Shown: positions 9,289 to 19,373 of the stretch, piece by piece | How the letters are laid out: each line of letters starts with the position of its first letter | How positions within the stretch are numbered: the stretch's first letter is position 1 | Assembly: GCA_015680685.1 (NCBI GenBank) | Contig: MNCI01000217.1 | Location: forward strand, 187,412 to 211,502 | Reading direction: 5' to 3' | Length of the DNA stretch: 24,091 bases | Source: Gnetum montanum | Lineage: Eukaryota > Streptophyta > Gnetopsida > Gnetales > Gnetaceae | The notes under the pieces: model-generated | The model's input: the letters and a program-made list of their open reading frames with translations, nothing else | What the model was told of the DNA's origin: nothing | The model's database searches: none | Translations under genes and position numbers: made by a program

Positions 9289-12200
9289 CTAAAATAATGA
9301 GCACCTATTTGAATTTCGTAAAAGTGCCCAACTTCTCCCCGCTGATGTTCTTAGGTTGAGGGGTGGAAGTTGGCGACGCTCATATTCCAATGTGTCTATG
9401 CCTCTATTGTTAGCCTGAGTTTCCTTAGTTCGTTCCATGCATATTAGTTTGCTCTTCCTAGTAGCTGTCAACCACGAGGTGTCTACTACTGGTGTGGTTG
9501 CTACATATAGGCACCTTTGAATTTGTATTTCTTAGGCACACCAATCACATGGAAGAAGTGCTGAACACTCTTCCATGTCATCACCCTCTGAGTCACTGTA
9601 TGTGATGCACAGAACTTTCTTCTTCTCGATCTTTCCGTATATGTTTACCTTAGATATTTGCAAGGAAAGATTACGGATCCCTAGGTATGCATCTCCTGTA
9701 CTTAGCCATGGCCTTCCTATTATAATTGAGAAGCCCCCTTCGTTGTTGTTGATCTCAATTACCAGGAAATCGGCTAGGTAAGACCACCCACACATAGTGG
9801 TAATGATGTCCTCCACCAATCCCAAGGGAATGATGATGGACTGGTCAGCCAGCTCTAGTTGAATGTTGCTCTTCTTAAGTTGGGGCAGGTTCCAGGCTTG
9901 ATACATTTCTCGTGATATTAAGTTGACTCTGGAACCTGAGTTAAGAAGAGCCCTATGTGGTTTGTTCCTAGTGATTTGTAAATAGATTAAGGGGCTCCCA
10001 GGGTCAGATAATTTCCTGGGAAGGTGGTCTACCTTGATCCAGTCGGTTACGGTATGGGTTAACATAATCATATGCATACTATGTTGTTGGACTGAAGGGT
10101 GCTCTGAAGTGTTAGATCGTGGAGGCATGTACATTGGCTCAATTATTTGTTGTTGCGAGAGTTTGTTCAGGCTTTTGGTTTTGAAGTAAGGCCTTCTCTT
10201 TTTACAGTTGTCAGAACCAGCAGCCAATTGAATATTTACAGCTCTCGTAGCGTTACATTGTTGCGGTTGAGTAGGGAGTTCCCCTTGCATTGTTGGAACA
10301 GGTTGTATGGGAACTACAGGTGGAAGAGGTGTGGATGGAGTTGGAGGATGGGATGAATGTGAGATGTCTCCCGAAGGAGAAGGAGTCCTCCCGAAGTACT
10401 CCCGAACTTGGTAGTAACGTTGGGGAGTAGTGTGACTCATAAAGTCACCCGGGGAAATCGGCTGCTGCACATAATATCCATAAGGATCAAGCTTCCGGTA
10501 AGGGTATTGTTGTGTCGGCACTGGCATCCCCCATGATTGTGGGTATTGCCATTGCTAATGTTGTCCAATGGGCTGTGGTGGAGTTCCACTTGGATAGTAC
10601 GTTAGTGGTTGGTGGAACTACCTTGGGTTACCTTGAGGATAAGGTAACCTTCGGGGTGTTTTTCATTGGTTGAGTCTTGGATTTAGTGCATACACCCCAG
10701 ACTCCTGTAGATGTGAGATAATTGGACAACATCCTTTAGGATGGTCGTATTGGCAAATCTCACATCCACCGTCATCGTCTGTGTCAGAGTCCATAGCCTC
10801 ATCGGAGATAGGAATTTTTCCCTTACCCCTGTTATGTGCAGGGCCTGAATCTCTCCGCTTTGTTTTACCTTTGTCACTACTTCGTTCCTCCTTAGACTCT
10901 TCTATGATTTTCAAGACACTTTCAATTCTAGAGTCTAAGGAATCCCACATTTGGTCTACCTTAGCCGATACTTTTGTTATTAGTTTTTGGATCGGCAAGG
11001 TTTTCCAGTTCACCAACTCTTTGAGTGGTGACTCATCCTCCTCATCACAAAATTTCACTCCCTTTTTTCGAAGGGAGGGATCGCGGTTGTATTCTTCCGC
11101 ACTTTCCCTCTTATGTAGCTCATCTTCTTCTTGTGCTACTTGTTCCAACAAGCAATGTACTTCATGGGCTCTAAGTTGTGATAGTCTCCCTTGGGCGTAA
11201 GTCCCGAGGTTTCTTCTCATTTCATGCCTTAGCCCATCCACGATGTGACGAAGTTGATTCCCCTGAGCGTACCCATGGCCCAGGCAACGATGTAACAATG
11301 TGTAGTAGCGGGCCATGGCAGCATCCAAGGGTTCATAAGTACCTTGTTTCCAGCCTTGGATTTGCTTACGTAAATTGGACACTCTGGAGTACGTTTGATA
11401 TTTATCGTTGAAGAGTTCTAGCATCGTACTCCACCTCCTGATGGTTTTCAGTTCTAAGGACTGGTACCAACTCTCTACTTCTTTGGTGAGTGTCCTGGGG
11501 AACAACTTAATCTTTTTCCACTCATTTTCTATATTTTGCAAGGCACAGGCATCGTGGAATGCTTGTAAATGATACTATGGATCAGCGTTATATCCCCTTT
11601 CAAAACGTGGGATATTGTTCATATCTAAACGCTTGATCCGACTGTCCTTTTGGTGCCTTGTGGGAATCCTAACAGCCTCTGTTATGTTAAGCATACTTCG
11701 GGTTGTGAGTAGGGGCTTGTCATGATCATCTCTTTCATGACGCCTATGATGTCTTTGTTGTTCCCTACTCTCCCTATGTCCTTGCCCTTGTCCTCTCTCT
11801 CGACTTTCCCATTGAGGTCTTTCGTTTCGTCTATCCCTATCCTCACTGTTATGTTCACGATGGCTGCGCCCAGATGTATAAGGAGAGGATGAGTGGTGAG
11901 ATGAAGGAGAAGAGGAAGGGGAACCATCGCCATGACGATGTTTCTTGGCTTCTCTTCAGCTGCTTCAGCCCCGATCATGATGACGATCTGAGTGCCCATC
12001 CTTAGCATGAGTGGTTATTCCCTCTATGAACAGTTGGCATTCACGGGGATCAGAACCAGTGTTATGGATCGTTGATCGTAGGTTCTGATACCCAACCTCC
12101 TCACCCTCGTTAAGAGGGGGAACATCGTTTGTTAGAGAACTCGTTATAAGGGGTTCCTCATCTCCTATTTTGCTAAGGATGTGCGGACCTTTGCCCTTCA

Positions 12201-12573
12201 AAAGTGTATGTTGACTCTCCTGCCTTGAGTCCCTCATACGTTGCACTTCAGTGGGATGATAATCCCTCATGTCAAAGTCTTCCGCAACGTATTCAACAAA
12301 TAATTCTGTCATGCCTATCTATGCCAAAGCACGAAAGAGCATGTTAGAGACTAATCGATCTAGGGGTAACACAATGTTACCTTGCAAATCTCTCCATCGC
12401 AGTTGTTCATCTTGATAGAGGATAAAGATAAAGCTTGGAATATACTCATCGAGATGAATATAGACTATCTTGTATTGTTTAGGATTTGGCTGATTTTGGT
12501 TATGTGTTTTATGTTGCCAACTGTCTCTAGTGTTAGTCCTAGGTGGTGAGTTGCTCTTGTGAGAAGAAGACAT
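9289..12573 (-). pseudogene. Gag-aspartic protease polyprotein of element A, one frame with eight premature stops
   Basis: A single minus-strand frame runs from ATG at 12573 to TAG at 9289-9291, about 1,095 codons, with no frameshift. Premature stops lie at 12319-12321, 11965-11967, 11956-11958, 11575-11577, 10663-10665, 10618-10620, 10555-10557 and 9532-9534. Domains in order: an N-terminal region of about 200 residues not seen in B or C; an Arg/Ser/His-rich basic segment; a gag core (PRFERGYNADP, HLQAFHDAC, FPRTL, ESWYQSL); a zinc knuckle at about 10726-10764; a Pro/Gln/Tyr-rich spacer; and a retropepsin-like protease with ALLNSGSRVNLIS and IIGRPWL. The usual catalytic DSG/DTG is NSG, consistent with one G-to-A change. 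Gag would form the particle and protease would mature it. This copy is inactive. Confidence 0.88.
10726..10764 (-). other. Zinc knuckle of gag, CX2CX3HX4C variant
   Basis: The residues CEICQYDHPKGCC give Cys-X2-Cys-X3-His-X4-Cys, with an extra Cys at X3. The classical retroviral/retrotransposon knuckle has X4 between the second Cys and His. The QYDHPK core recurs in B (near 13876-13911, Gln replaced by a stop) and as QYEHPK in D (near 18661-18700). Confidence 0.7.
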
Positions 12574-12702
12574 TTTTACTTATCGGTGTGCTAATTTCAC
12601 CGTTATATAAATTCTTATTTAATTAATTAACCCAAAGGTTCGTTTAGGCTCCCAATGATGTGAGTGATTCCTTTATGTTCTATTCGTTGCACAAACACTT
12701 AG

Positions 12703-12720
12703 TCCCCGGCAACGGCGCCA
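12703..12720 (-). other. Primer-binding site complementary to tRNA-Asp
   Basis: In minus sense it reads TGGCGCCGTTGCCGGGGA, an exact 18-nt complement of the 3' end plus CCA of plant tRNA-Asp(GUC) as I know it. It is separated from the LTR end by one base. tRNA-Asp priming is known from several plant Ty3/Gypsy groups, including Athila-type elements. Confidence 0.92.
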
Positions 12721-12721
12721 A

Positions 12722-13732
12722 TGATGAGTGGTGGGTATCCCTACACTCAACCATACGAATACGAGCGTAGCACGCACGATCCGGTCGAACTCCGCAGACT
12801 AAATGCCTACACGCCTCTTGGAACAGTTAGGGTTAATTATTCATTGTCTTCCCAAACTTACTTGTAGTTGTCACGGTGTATGGTTAAGCAAGTTTGAGGT
12901 ATATGATTTTTATAGCTTTTTATGTTTTATGTCTTCTATGCTAAGAGATGAAGGGTTGAGAAACTAAGTACTAACTCTAACTAATGAACTAAGCCTAAAT
13001 TACCTAGCGTTAGCATCCATTCCCACTTACCGTACACACCCTGAACCTATGCAACCATGGCTACCAAACGCTAATTGTTATTGGGATCACCACGCGTAAC
13101 GCACGTGCTTGAAGTGGTCGTACTGAGGCACTTAACTAGGAGGAAAGGATTGAGAAAGCTAATCTAGCCTAAGTGCGATGAGCAGCCAATTCCTTGATTA
13201 TCCATACACATCCGGGTGCACAACTACCACTGGGATTACCAAGTGTGGATCCTAGATACGCCACTAGGTTACCAAGTAGCCACACTGAGATGCTTGTAAT
13301 CAAGTCATACTCATTCCGTGTTGCGATGAGCATCCGTTCCTTGACTATCCGTACATATCCTTAGATGCTCGTAATCAAGTCGTACTCATTCTGCATTATG
13401 AAAACAATAAATCCTATTCCATGCACTGCAAGGTTTATCCACAAAGCTCGTCTTTATTGTTGTACATAACTTGCGTTCAGGTACAATGTTGCTCGAATAA
13501 AGATTTGTTCACTTGGGGACTCCTACTGCGGGCACATGGAAAATATTCTATCTCTAGAGTGATCAATCTGCTAGAGTTTCCCTACTTCTAGCCTATGATT
13601 ATAAAACAAGGGAGTGTCGCCTCTTATTTATAGATATGGCGGTGGACCGCGATATCAAGTACGCGATATCGTAGGGGAAGACGCAATATCGCGACGACCG
13701 CGATATCGCGTACAAGATATCGCATCCCATCA
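12722..13732 (-). mobile_element. 5' LTR of element A
   Basis: This 1,011-bp LTR is colinear with 6316-7329. Its PBS-side end reads TGATGAG in plus sense, and its outer end reads CCCATCA where the left LTR has CTCATCA. TATAAATA on the minus strand lies at 13625-13632, with a candidate AATAAA at 13453-13458. Its U3 palindrome (13700-13723) is degraded: the second arm begins AAGATATC in place of GCGATATC. Confidence 0.92.
13625..13632 (-). promoter_or_regulatory. TATA box of A 5' LTR
   Basis: TATAAATA on the minus strand, about 100 bp inside the outer LTR end. It would have driven transcription of the gag-protease RNA. Confidence 0.65.
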
Positions 13733-13737
13733 AAATC
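13733..13737. repeat. Target-site duplication of element A, right copy
   Basis: AAATC, identical to 6311-6315. Removing the element and one copy rejoins element B in register with copy D. Confidence 0.92.
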
Positions 13738-15375
13738 CCACTAAAATAGTATAGTTGATGTAGGACTATCTATAATTACCTTGTGAGTAAGGTAATTTCT
13801 TAGGCAATTGCTTTTGTACAAACTTGGGATTCAAAGCAAAATCCCAAAACTCATGTAGATGTAGCATAACTAGGCAATAGCCCTTTGGATGGTCATATTA
13901 ACAAATGCCACATACATCATCATCTTCTGTATTTGAGTCAAAAACCTCTTCTACTATGGCCTTTTCCCCTTTTTTCCAATAACTGTTCCTACTTGTTTCA
14001 TTGGTCTTTTTCCTCTTCTTTTTTTAATCATTCGATTCTTTCTATGCTACCTTCTCCCTTATGGTTTCCAAGTAGGTTGTAACTTTTTCATTCATCAACT
14101 CCCACATCTTATCTACCCTAACTTCGATCTTAGCGATAACCTTTTGTATTGGCAAGGTTTATTATGAAATCAACTCATCAAGAGCTTCCTTTTTTTCCTT
14201 ATCATACATATGTACTTCTCTTGTTTGAAGAGTTGGATGCTAGTTATATTCCTCAACACTCTCCCTTACATAGCTCTCCTTCTTCTTTTGCCACCTATTC
14301 AACTAGCCTTTGTATCTGATGGACTTTTAGCTCAAATAATCTCCCTTGAGCATGGATCCCAAGGGTCTCTCTCATTTTGTTACAAAGCCCATCTATGATG
14401 TGGAAAAGCTTATCTTTTTGAGAGAAATCATGGCTTAGACATCTATGTAGTAGTAAATAGTATCTATCAAAGGCAACATCCAAGGATTCATATTTTTCTT
14501 TCCTCCATCCTTGGATTTATTTTCCCAAGTTGGACACTTTATCATAGGTTTGGTATTTCTTGTTGAAGAGTTCCAACATTGTGGACCATTGATGAATTGA
14601 ATCTAGTTCCAACGATCTGTACTAACTTTTGGCTTCGTCAACTAATGTCCTAGGAAAGAGCTTAAGCTTTTTCCACTCACTGTCGATGTTCTGCAAGGCA
14701 CAGGCATCATGGAAGGCTTGTAAGTATTATTATGGATTAGAGTTATAGCCCCTTGCAAATTTAGGGATGTTATTCATGTCAAGCCTTTTGATGCGACTTT
14801 TCCTTTGGTGCTCATAGGGTATTCTAACTACCTCCTTTATCTACATCATGCTCTTAATAGTCAACAAGGGTCCATCATCATCATACATGTCATGATGATA
14901 ATTTCTATTTCTAGTTATCTAATTATGATGATTTCATTCATGCTCACACTGATGATCTCATCTATTTCTACTTCTATTTTCATCTTGATTCCTATTTCTA
15001 TACCTACGTTCATCTTCGTTAGAACTAGACGTGGAAGAGGAAGAGGAAGATGGTTGACTAGGACAATCTTCATGACTCCTATATTTTTCCCTTTGGTCCC
15101 TTGATGTATCTCTTCTAGGTTTGGAGGATGTCCTAGGCCTTGAAGCTGTCCTTGTTCTAGGACTTACTCCATCTCCTCTAGGATTGTCTACATTAGTTGA
15201 CCGTGGTCTTTGAGTGTAGTAAGGGTCTACATGAGCATAGGAAACCCCTACTTGTGGTTGTTTACTCCAATTTTTCTCAGTATAGATCCTATCATTTTTC
15301 CTACTAATATTTTTATCATATGATGCATTATTGACCCTATGTGAAGAGGAAATGGTTTTGTTTGATAATGTGTGT
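13738..15375 (-). pseudogene. Gag of element B, heavily decayed
   Basis: It is colinear with A's gag in minus sense. From the LTR side: an N-terminal motif (NWSKQPQVGVSYAH) matching C2's VWSTQPYVGVPYIH; a Ser-rich and then Arg/Asn/Asp-rich segment; the gag core (IPKFARGYN, LQAFHDACALQ, KLKLFPRTL); an open stretch 14483-14295 (AFDRYYLLLHRCLSHDF, compare MARYYTLLHRCLGHGY in A); and the QYDHPK knuckle near 13876-13911. Stops interrupt it throughout, including TAA TAA at 14727-14732, where A also has a stop. The start codon is not evident. The remaining gag spacer lies at 5563-6310 beyond element A. Confidence 0.7.
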
Positions 15376-15466
15376 GACTTAAAATATTAATATTTTCTAA
15401 AAGATAGATCAATAGTACATTTACAACGATAATGTATAATCTATCTAATTAAGATAACTAGCATCA

Positions 15467-15484
15467 TTCTTGACAATAGCGCGA
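15467..15484 (-). other. Decayed tRNA-Asp primer-binding site of element B
   Basis: It lies at the same one-base offset from TGATGAG as in A. Eleven of 18 positions match the A site, and six of the seven differences are transitions. Confidence 0.65.
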
Positions 15485-15485
15485 A

Positions 15486-16423
15486 TGATGAGCAGCAAAT
15501 GCCCCTACACCCAACCATACAAATCACAAGTGTTCATGTACAATTTGATCGAATTTCATGGATGGGACTAGTTGTGGCATCTATATTGTTAAGCATTGAT
15601 CGAAGAACATTATCTTCCCATTTGGACTAGTGGTAGTTTTGTCATGTATGGTTTAGTCCAAAGTGAGGCATATGATAATTGAAGTTGTTAGGCCCATTTT
15701 ACTCCTAACAATAAACATAATTGAGAATGAAATTTAATCCTAAATCTAAGTGATGATGATAATGTAAATCTACTCTAGCCTAAAGTGATGAGCATCTGTT
15801 CTTGGCTTACCGTACATATCTTGGGCTCATGTAACCATTACTAAGTTACCAAGTGTTATGCTACTAGGCAAACCAAGCTATAACACTACTAAGTTTACCA
15901 AACCATTACACTTAAATGTTCAAAACTAGTCAAAACCATTCCACTTTACTAATGAACAAGAAAGTAAAGTACTTGGAAATGTAAATGATTAAACTAAGAA
16001 AATAGTAGAAACTATGCTAAGTAAAATAGTAAAATTAAGTTAAGTAAAATAGTAAAATTAAGTGAATGCTACAATGATGAAAAGTAATCTCGATTTTTAT
16101 TTCCAAACATGAACTATGCTTTCACTTGAATAAAGATTTCATACAACTACTCAACACCACACTGCGAACATTCACTCTATCGCTAAAACTATGAAATGAA
16201 ATACAAGAACCTACCTAAGGATGGAAAGAATTGTTATGCGAATCGTGCACCCAAGTGTTGTATTTATAGGTATGCACACATCCCGCAATATTGGATATTC
16301 GATAATGTAGCATGAGATCCAATATTGGGGCTTCGATATCAAGGGCTAAGATATCCAGGCTCAAATATTTGGACTAAGATATTTTGGTAAAATATCTTAG
16401 CCATTGAAAAGCACAATTTATCA
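15486..16423 (-). mobile_element. LTR shared by elements B and D
   Basis: It starts TGATGAG in plus sense and contains blocks alignable with the C LTRs (CTAGTTGTGGCATCT, TATGGTTTAGTCCA). TATAAATA on the minus strand lies at 16261-16268. The outer end near 16423 (TTATCA) is inferred from U3 length and is less certain. A PBS and gag (B) lie below it and a 3'-type internal region (D) lies above it, so one LTR serves as 5' LTR of B and 3' LTR of D. Confidence 0.75.
16374..16400. promoter_or_regulatory. U3 hairpin palindrome of LTR B/D
   Basis: Perfect 12-bp arms (CTAAGATATTTT and its complement) flank a 3-nt centre GGT. It occupies the same U3 position as the GATATC palindromes in A and C LTRs, with a diverged sequence. 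Confidence 0.65.
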
Positions 16424-17866
16424 TGGTCCAAATAGAATAAACAACAATTTCATATCCAACATACTTTATTATTTATTCACAAAAATAGGTACATGGCTCA
16501 AGTAGCCCAAAAGTGTACAAGGTTTCTATTTTACAAAATTACAAAATATACAAAAATTATTTCTCAAGTGTAGAGGGTCCATCTTATACAAAATTGATCC
16601 ATCTTTCATTCTATGTTCCTCTTCCTATGTCTCCATGGCTACTTTGGATGCTTTGCATTGAATTGTAAGAGGAGTGAGAACCCCTCAAATAAGAAAGTTA
16701 TTTTATTTCCCTTTTCATGGAACATAAAGGTTATGGACCAAAACTCTTAGGATATGGGGTCAGTATAGGTTTTCAATTAAATATTCAAAAATGCTTCAAG
16801 GTCCAGAAATGCCACAAATTTTCTTAAAATCTAAATAAAATCCAAATATCTAAAGAAAATATGTCTTAATTATTTAATTATTTAGTGTCTAAAGATATTA
16901 CAATTTATTCAACAAAATCCAAAGAGTGATGATATGTTCCATGAGGAGTCATAGGCCCCAAGAAGGAAGTCAAAAAGAGAACCCAACAAATCCCCTTGAG
17001 GTCACACCCTTTTCCATTCCCACTTGGTCTTTCCCCATTTCTTCAAGGCATAATGATCATTAGTTAATTTTAGTTTCATGTAAGAAGAATCATATTACTT
17101 TCTTGATAAAGACCTCTTATTTATAGAACTGGAGGAATGAATGATGTAATCTCACTACAATACACAATTATTTACCCAATCATCTTGATAGCATAGGGCA
17201 AAAACCCAACACATGGTATTGACTTCTACATCAAGACTAGCAATATTATTAACAAAAACATAGTAGACATTCATAAAACATATAGGAAATGACTTAAGAA
17301 AAGAGAAAATTATAAAGAAAAGAAAAATAAAAAGAAAGAGAAAACATATTAAGAATTGGAAAATTTTTGAAGACATAGGAAAGTGATAAAAAATTGTAAA
17401 ACAAAAAAGTAAAAATGCACTTATTAGTTCTTGATTCAACAGAGTGCATCTCCACCATAACTAAACTTATGGATGAGCATTCGAAAAATGGACCACACCT
17501 TCCCTTGGTTATACACCATACATTTTCCATTTATTATCTTTAATGATTTAATTGTTCACTTGGTAGAACATTTAACATTGATGATAATCACATTCCAATC
17601 ATTTGGAAACATATCCTTAGCTAGACTAGAAGGTGTTTTCTTTTTAAGGGGTTCAAACATGTTTCCTTGTTTATTTTCTATTTTAGTTTTTGTCTTTTTG
17701 TTTAACATCTTCTTTTGGTGTATAATTAGAGTGTAAGATGTTCTTCTCTAAGTTCTCTATTTGGTTCACTTTCTTCGAACTAGAACTAATAAATGATTTG
17801 GTTGTTTCTATGCATATTTTGAATAGTTTTTTATTCTGATTTTCGAGCCACTAGGTGTCTTTTGGT
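16424..17866 (-). mobile_element. 3' non-coding internal region of element D
   Basis: It is colinear with 4735-5562 of B from about 16980 upward, sharing the CCCTTGADGTCACACCC block, an A-rich tract (17285-17420) and the GCACTTATTA block. The first 550 bp next to the LTR is AT-rich and has no preserved equivalent in B. No polymerase or protease domain is seen. Confidence 0.6.
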
Positions 17867-18735
17867 TTAGTGGCTATTGTGTAGACTTGGTTTTGCACAC
17901 ACTTGTTCCTTAAGTTTGTTATGGGTTAGTATAGGGATCATGTTAATACTTTGAACTTTATTATTATTAGTAATGCATGGAATTTTCTGTCTCTCCATAG
18001 TGAGAAGTTCAACTTTTATGTTTTGTGTTGGAGTGGTAATGGTTGTTGGCTTTTGTGTAGGATTAGGAGACATTGTCATGGTAAGAAAGGGGGTTGCACT
18101 AGATTGTCCTTATGCTAGTTCTGATGAGTTAGTACATCTAATAGTTTTATTCACATGTGTGGAAACTGTCCTAAAGAAATGATGTTTCTGAGACTTTTGC
18201 TGAGATCTGCTAACATTATCATTCACTTGTATATTCAAAGCACAAGTGGCATTCTTTTGTTGAGGTTGTGGTGTCAATCATTCCTACATTGTTAGTGGTG
18301 ACGTATGATGGTAGAAAGTATGAGAGTGTTGAGGATGTGACATATGATGAGAGACATGGGATCGCAATCTCGTAGGAGATGTTGTGGGAAAACCAATTTT
18401 TTAAACATAGTATCTATAAAGATCTTGTTGGAAATAAGGGTATTGCTAGTTTGTTGATGGCATCCCCTACGACTATGGGTTAGGCCACTATGGTTGATAG
18501 TAATCTTAAGGTTGATAAGAAGTCCCACTATGATAGTACCATTGGTTGTAGTACTATTTATAATTGCATTGTGAGTAAGGCAATCTCCTAGGAATTTGCT
18601 TTTCTATGAACTTGGGATTCAAAGAAAAATTCCCAAACTCTTATAGATGTAACAAATCGGGGCAATAGTCCTTTGGATGTTCATATTGGTAAATGTTACA
18701 TCCATCATCCTCTTCTCTATCCGAGTCTCCTTAAG
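17867..18735 (-). pseudogene. Gag C-terminal/spacer region of element D, decayed and truncated
   Basis: The open stretch 18079-17867 (70 codons) is homologous to the B spacer (NPTQ.PT.ITTP.QN and TM.RQ.IPCIT patterns). Further upstream in minus sense lies the uninterrupted counterpart of A's insertion site (AAGTC at 18520-18524, followed by CCACTA). Beyond it is the knuckle remnant near 18661-18700, where the second Cys is Tyr. Similarity to B ends near 18735, where unrelated sequence begins, so the gag core and N-terminus are missing. No protease follows in minus sense. Confidence 0.6.
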
Positions 18736-19104
18736 AAGAGGCATATCCTGCAATCATTCAATTTCAGGGCACAGTATTTCTAAGAGCCAATTCATCAAAC
18801 ACCTTCCATGCATCTAATACCTAGAACCCACATCGAAACCAAAAAGCAGAGGCCTGTGAATACTACAATTAAGCAAATAAATAGCAAAAATCGAATACAG
18901 GCGACAGGGTTTTGATCCGCAGCGGCACCAAAAATCAGGGTTTTACCACGTCAGCCAGTGTCCAGGTCCTAGGCTGCGGACCTATGTCTCTGCCATGTAC
19001 GGCCATCTGTTTGTAGTCAACATCGGCTAAACTACCACTACATCAATAAGCATAGTAGCGATTAAAAGATGTAATTGCTTTCATTCCTACGGAAAGAGCA
19101 GTCC

Positions 19105-19192
19105 ATGCTATAAAGTCATTTCAAATAGAGGATTTCATGAAAATTTGAATGCTATAAAGTCATTTCAAATAGAGGATTTCATGAAAATTTGA
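19105..19192. repeat. Perfect tandem duplication, 2 x 44 bp
   Basis: 19105-19148 and 19149-19192 are identical, each beginning ATGCTATAAAGTCATTTC. No mismatch is visible, so the duplication is recent relative to nearby elements. Confidence 0.9.
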
Positions 19193-19331
19193 TCGGAGTT
19201 GTAGGGGAGTTAACGTAACCAAGCATCAAGAACGGGACGAGAAAAAGAAAGAGGAAAAAAAAACAGCAGGGTTATTTGCAAACCAACGCGGCTGAGTTTC
19301 AGAGATTTCTTTGCAACTTACGGCCATTGTA

Positions 19332-19373
19332 GGGTTTGAAAGCCACTGCGGATGGAACTCCACTCTGGAGAGT
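19332..19373 (+). other. Possible UDP-glycosyltransferase signature remnant
   Basis: One plus-strand frame reads GFESHCGWNSTLES, matching the central part of the plant UGT (PSPG-box) signature. The expected upstream WAPQ part is absent and the downstream sequence does not clearly continue the box. It is either a small gene relic or coincidence. The minus-strand frame across it is also open. Confidence 0.3.

Larger units (their letters stand above)
6316..13732 (-). mobile_element. Complete non-autonomous LTR retrotransposon A (gag-protease only)
   Basis: This 7,417-bp element has two direct LTRs (6316-7329 and 12722-13732), a perfect tRNA-Asp PBS and a 5-bp AAATC target duplication. The gag-protease frame is about 3.3 kb and about 2 kb of non-coding 3' sequence follows. 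Order in minus sense is 5' LTR, PBS, gag, zinc knuckle, aspartic protease, 3' non-coding region, 3' LTR. No reverse transcriptase, RNase H or integrase motif is visible, so polymerase and integration functions would have to come from another element. It sits inside older element B; copy D at 18511-18530 shows the same site uninterrupted. A hand count over the first 370 bp or so of the LTRs gives about 6% difference, mostly transitions. PBS type and gag-protease order suggest a Ty3/Gypsy-like lineage; this is inferred without polymerase sequence. Confidence 0.92.

Noticed and set aside
10670-11200. Plus-strand 176-codon open frame
   Set aside because: It is antisense to A gag, which shows homology to B and C. 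The plus product is Ser-rich by codon complementarity.
11682-12008. Minus-strand 108-codon open frame
   Set aside because: It is out of phase with the continuous gag frame that matches C2 gag (PLLTT region).
14805-15104. Plus-strand 99-codon hydrophobic open frame
   Set aside because: It is antisense to the Ser/Arg-rich part of B gag. The Ile/Ser/Thr-rich product looks like an artefact of the complementary low-complexity sequence.
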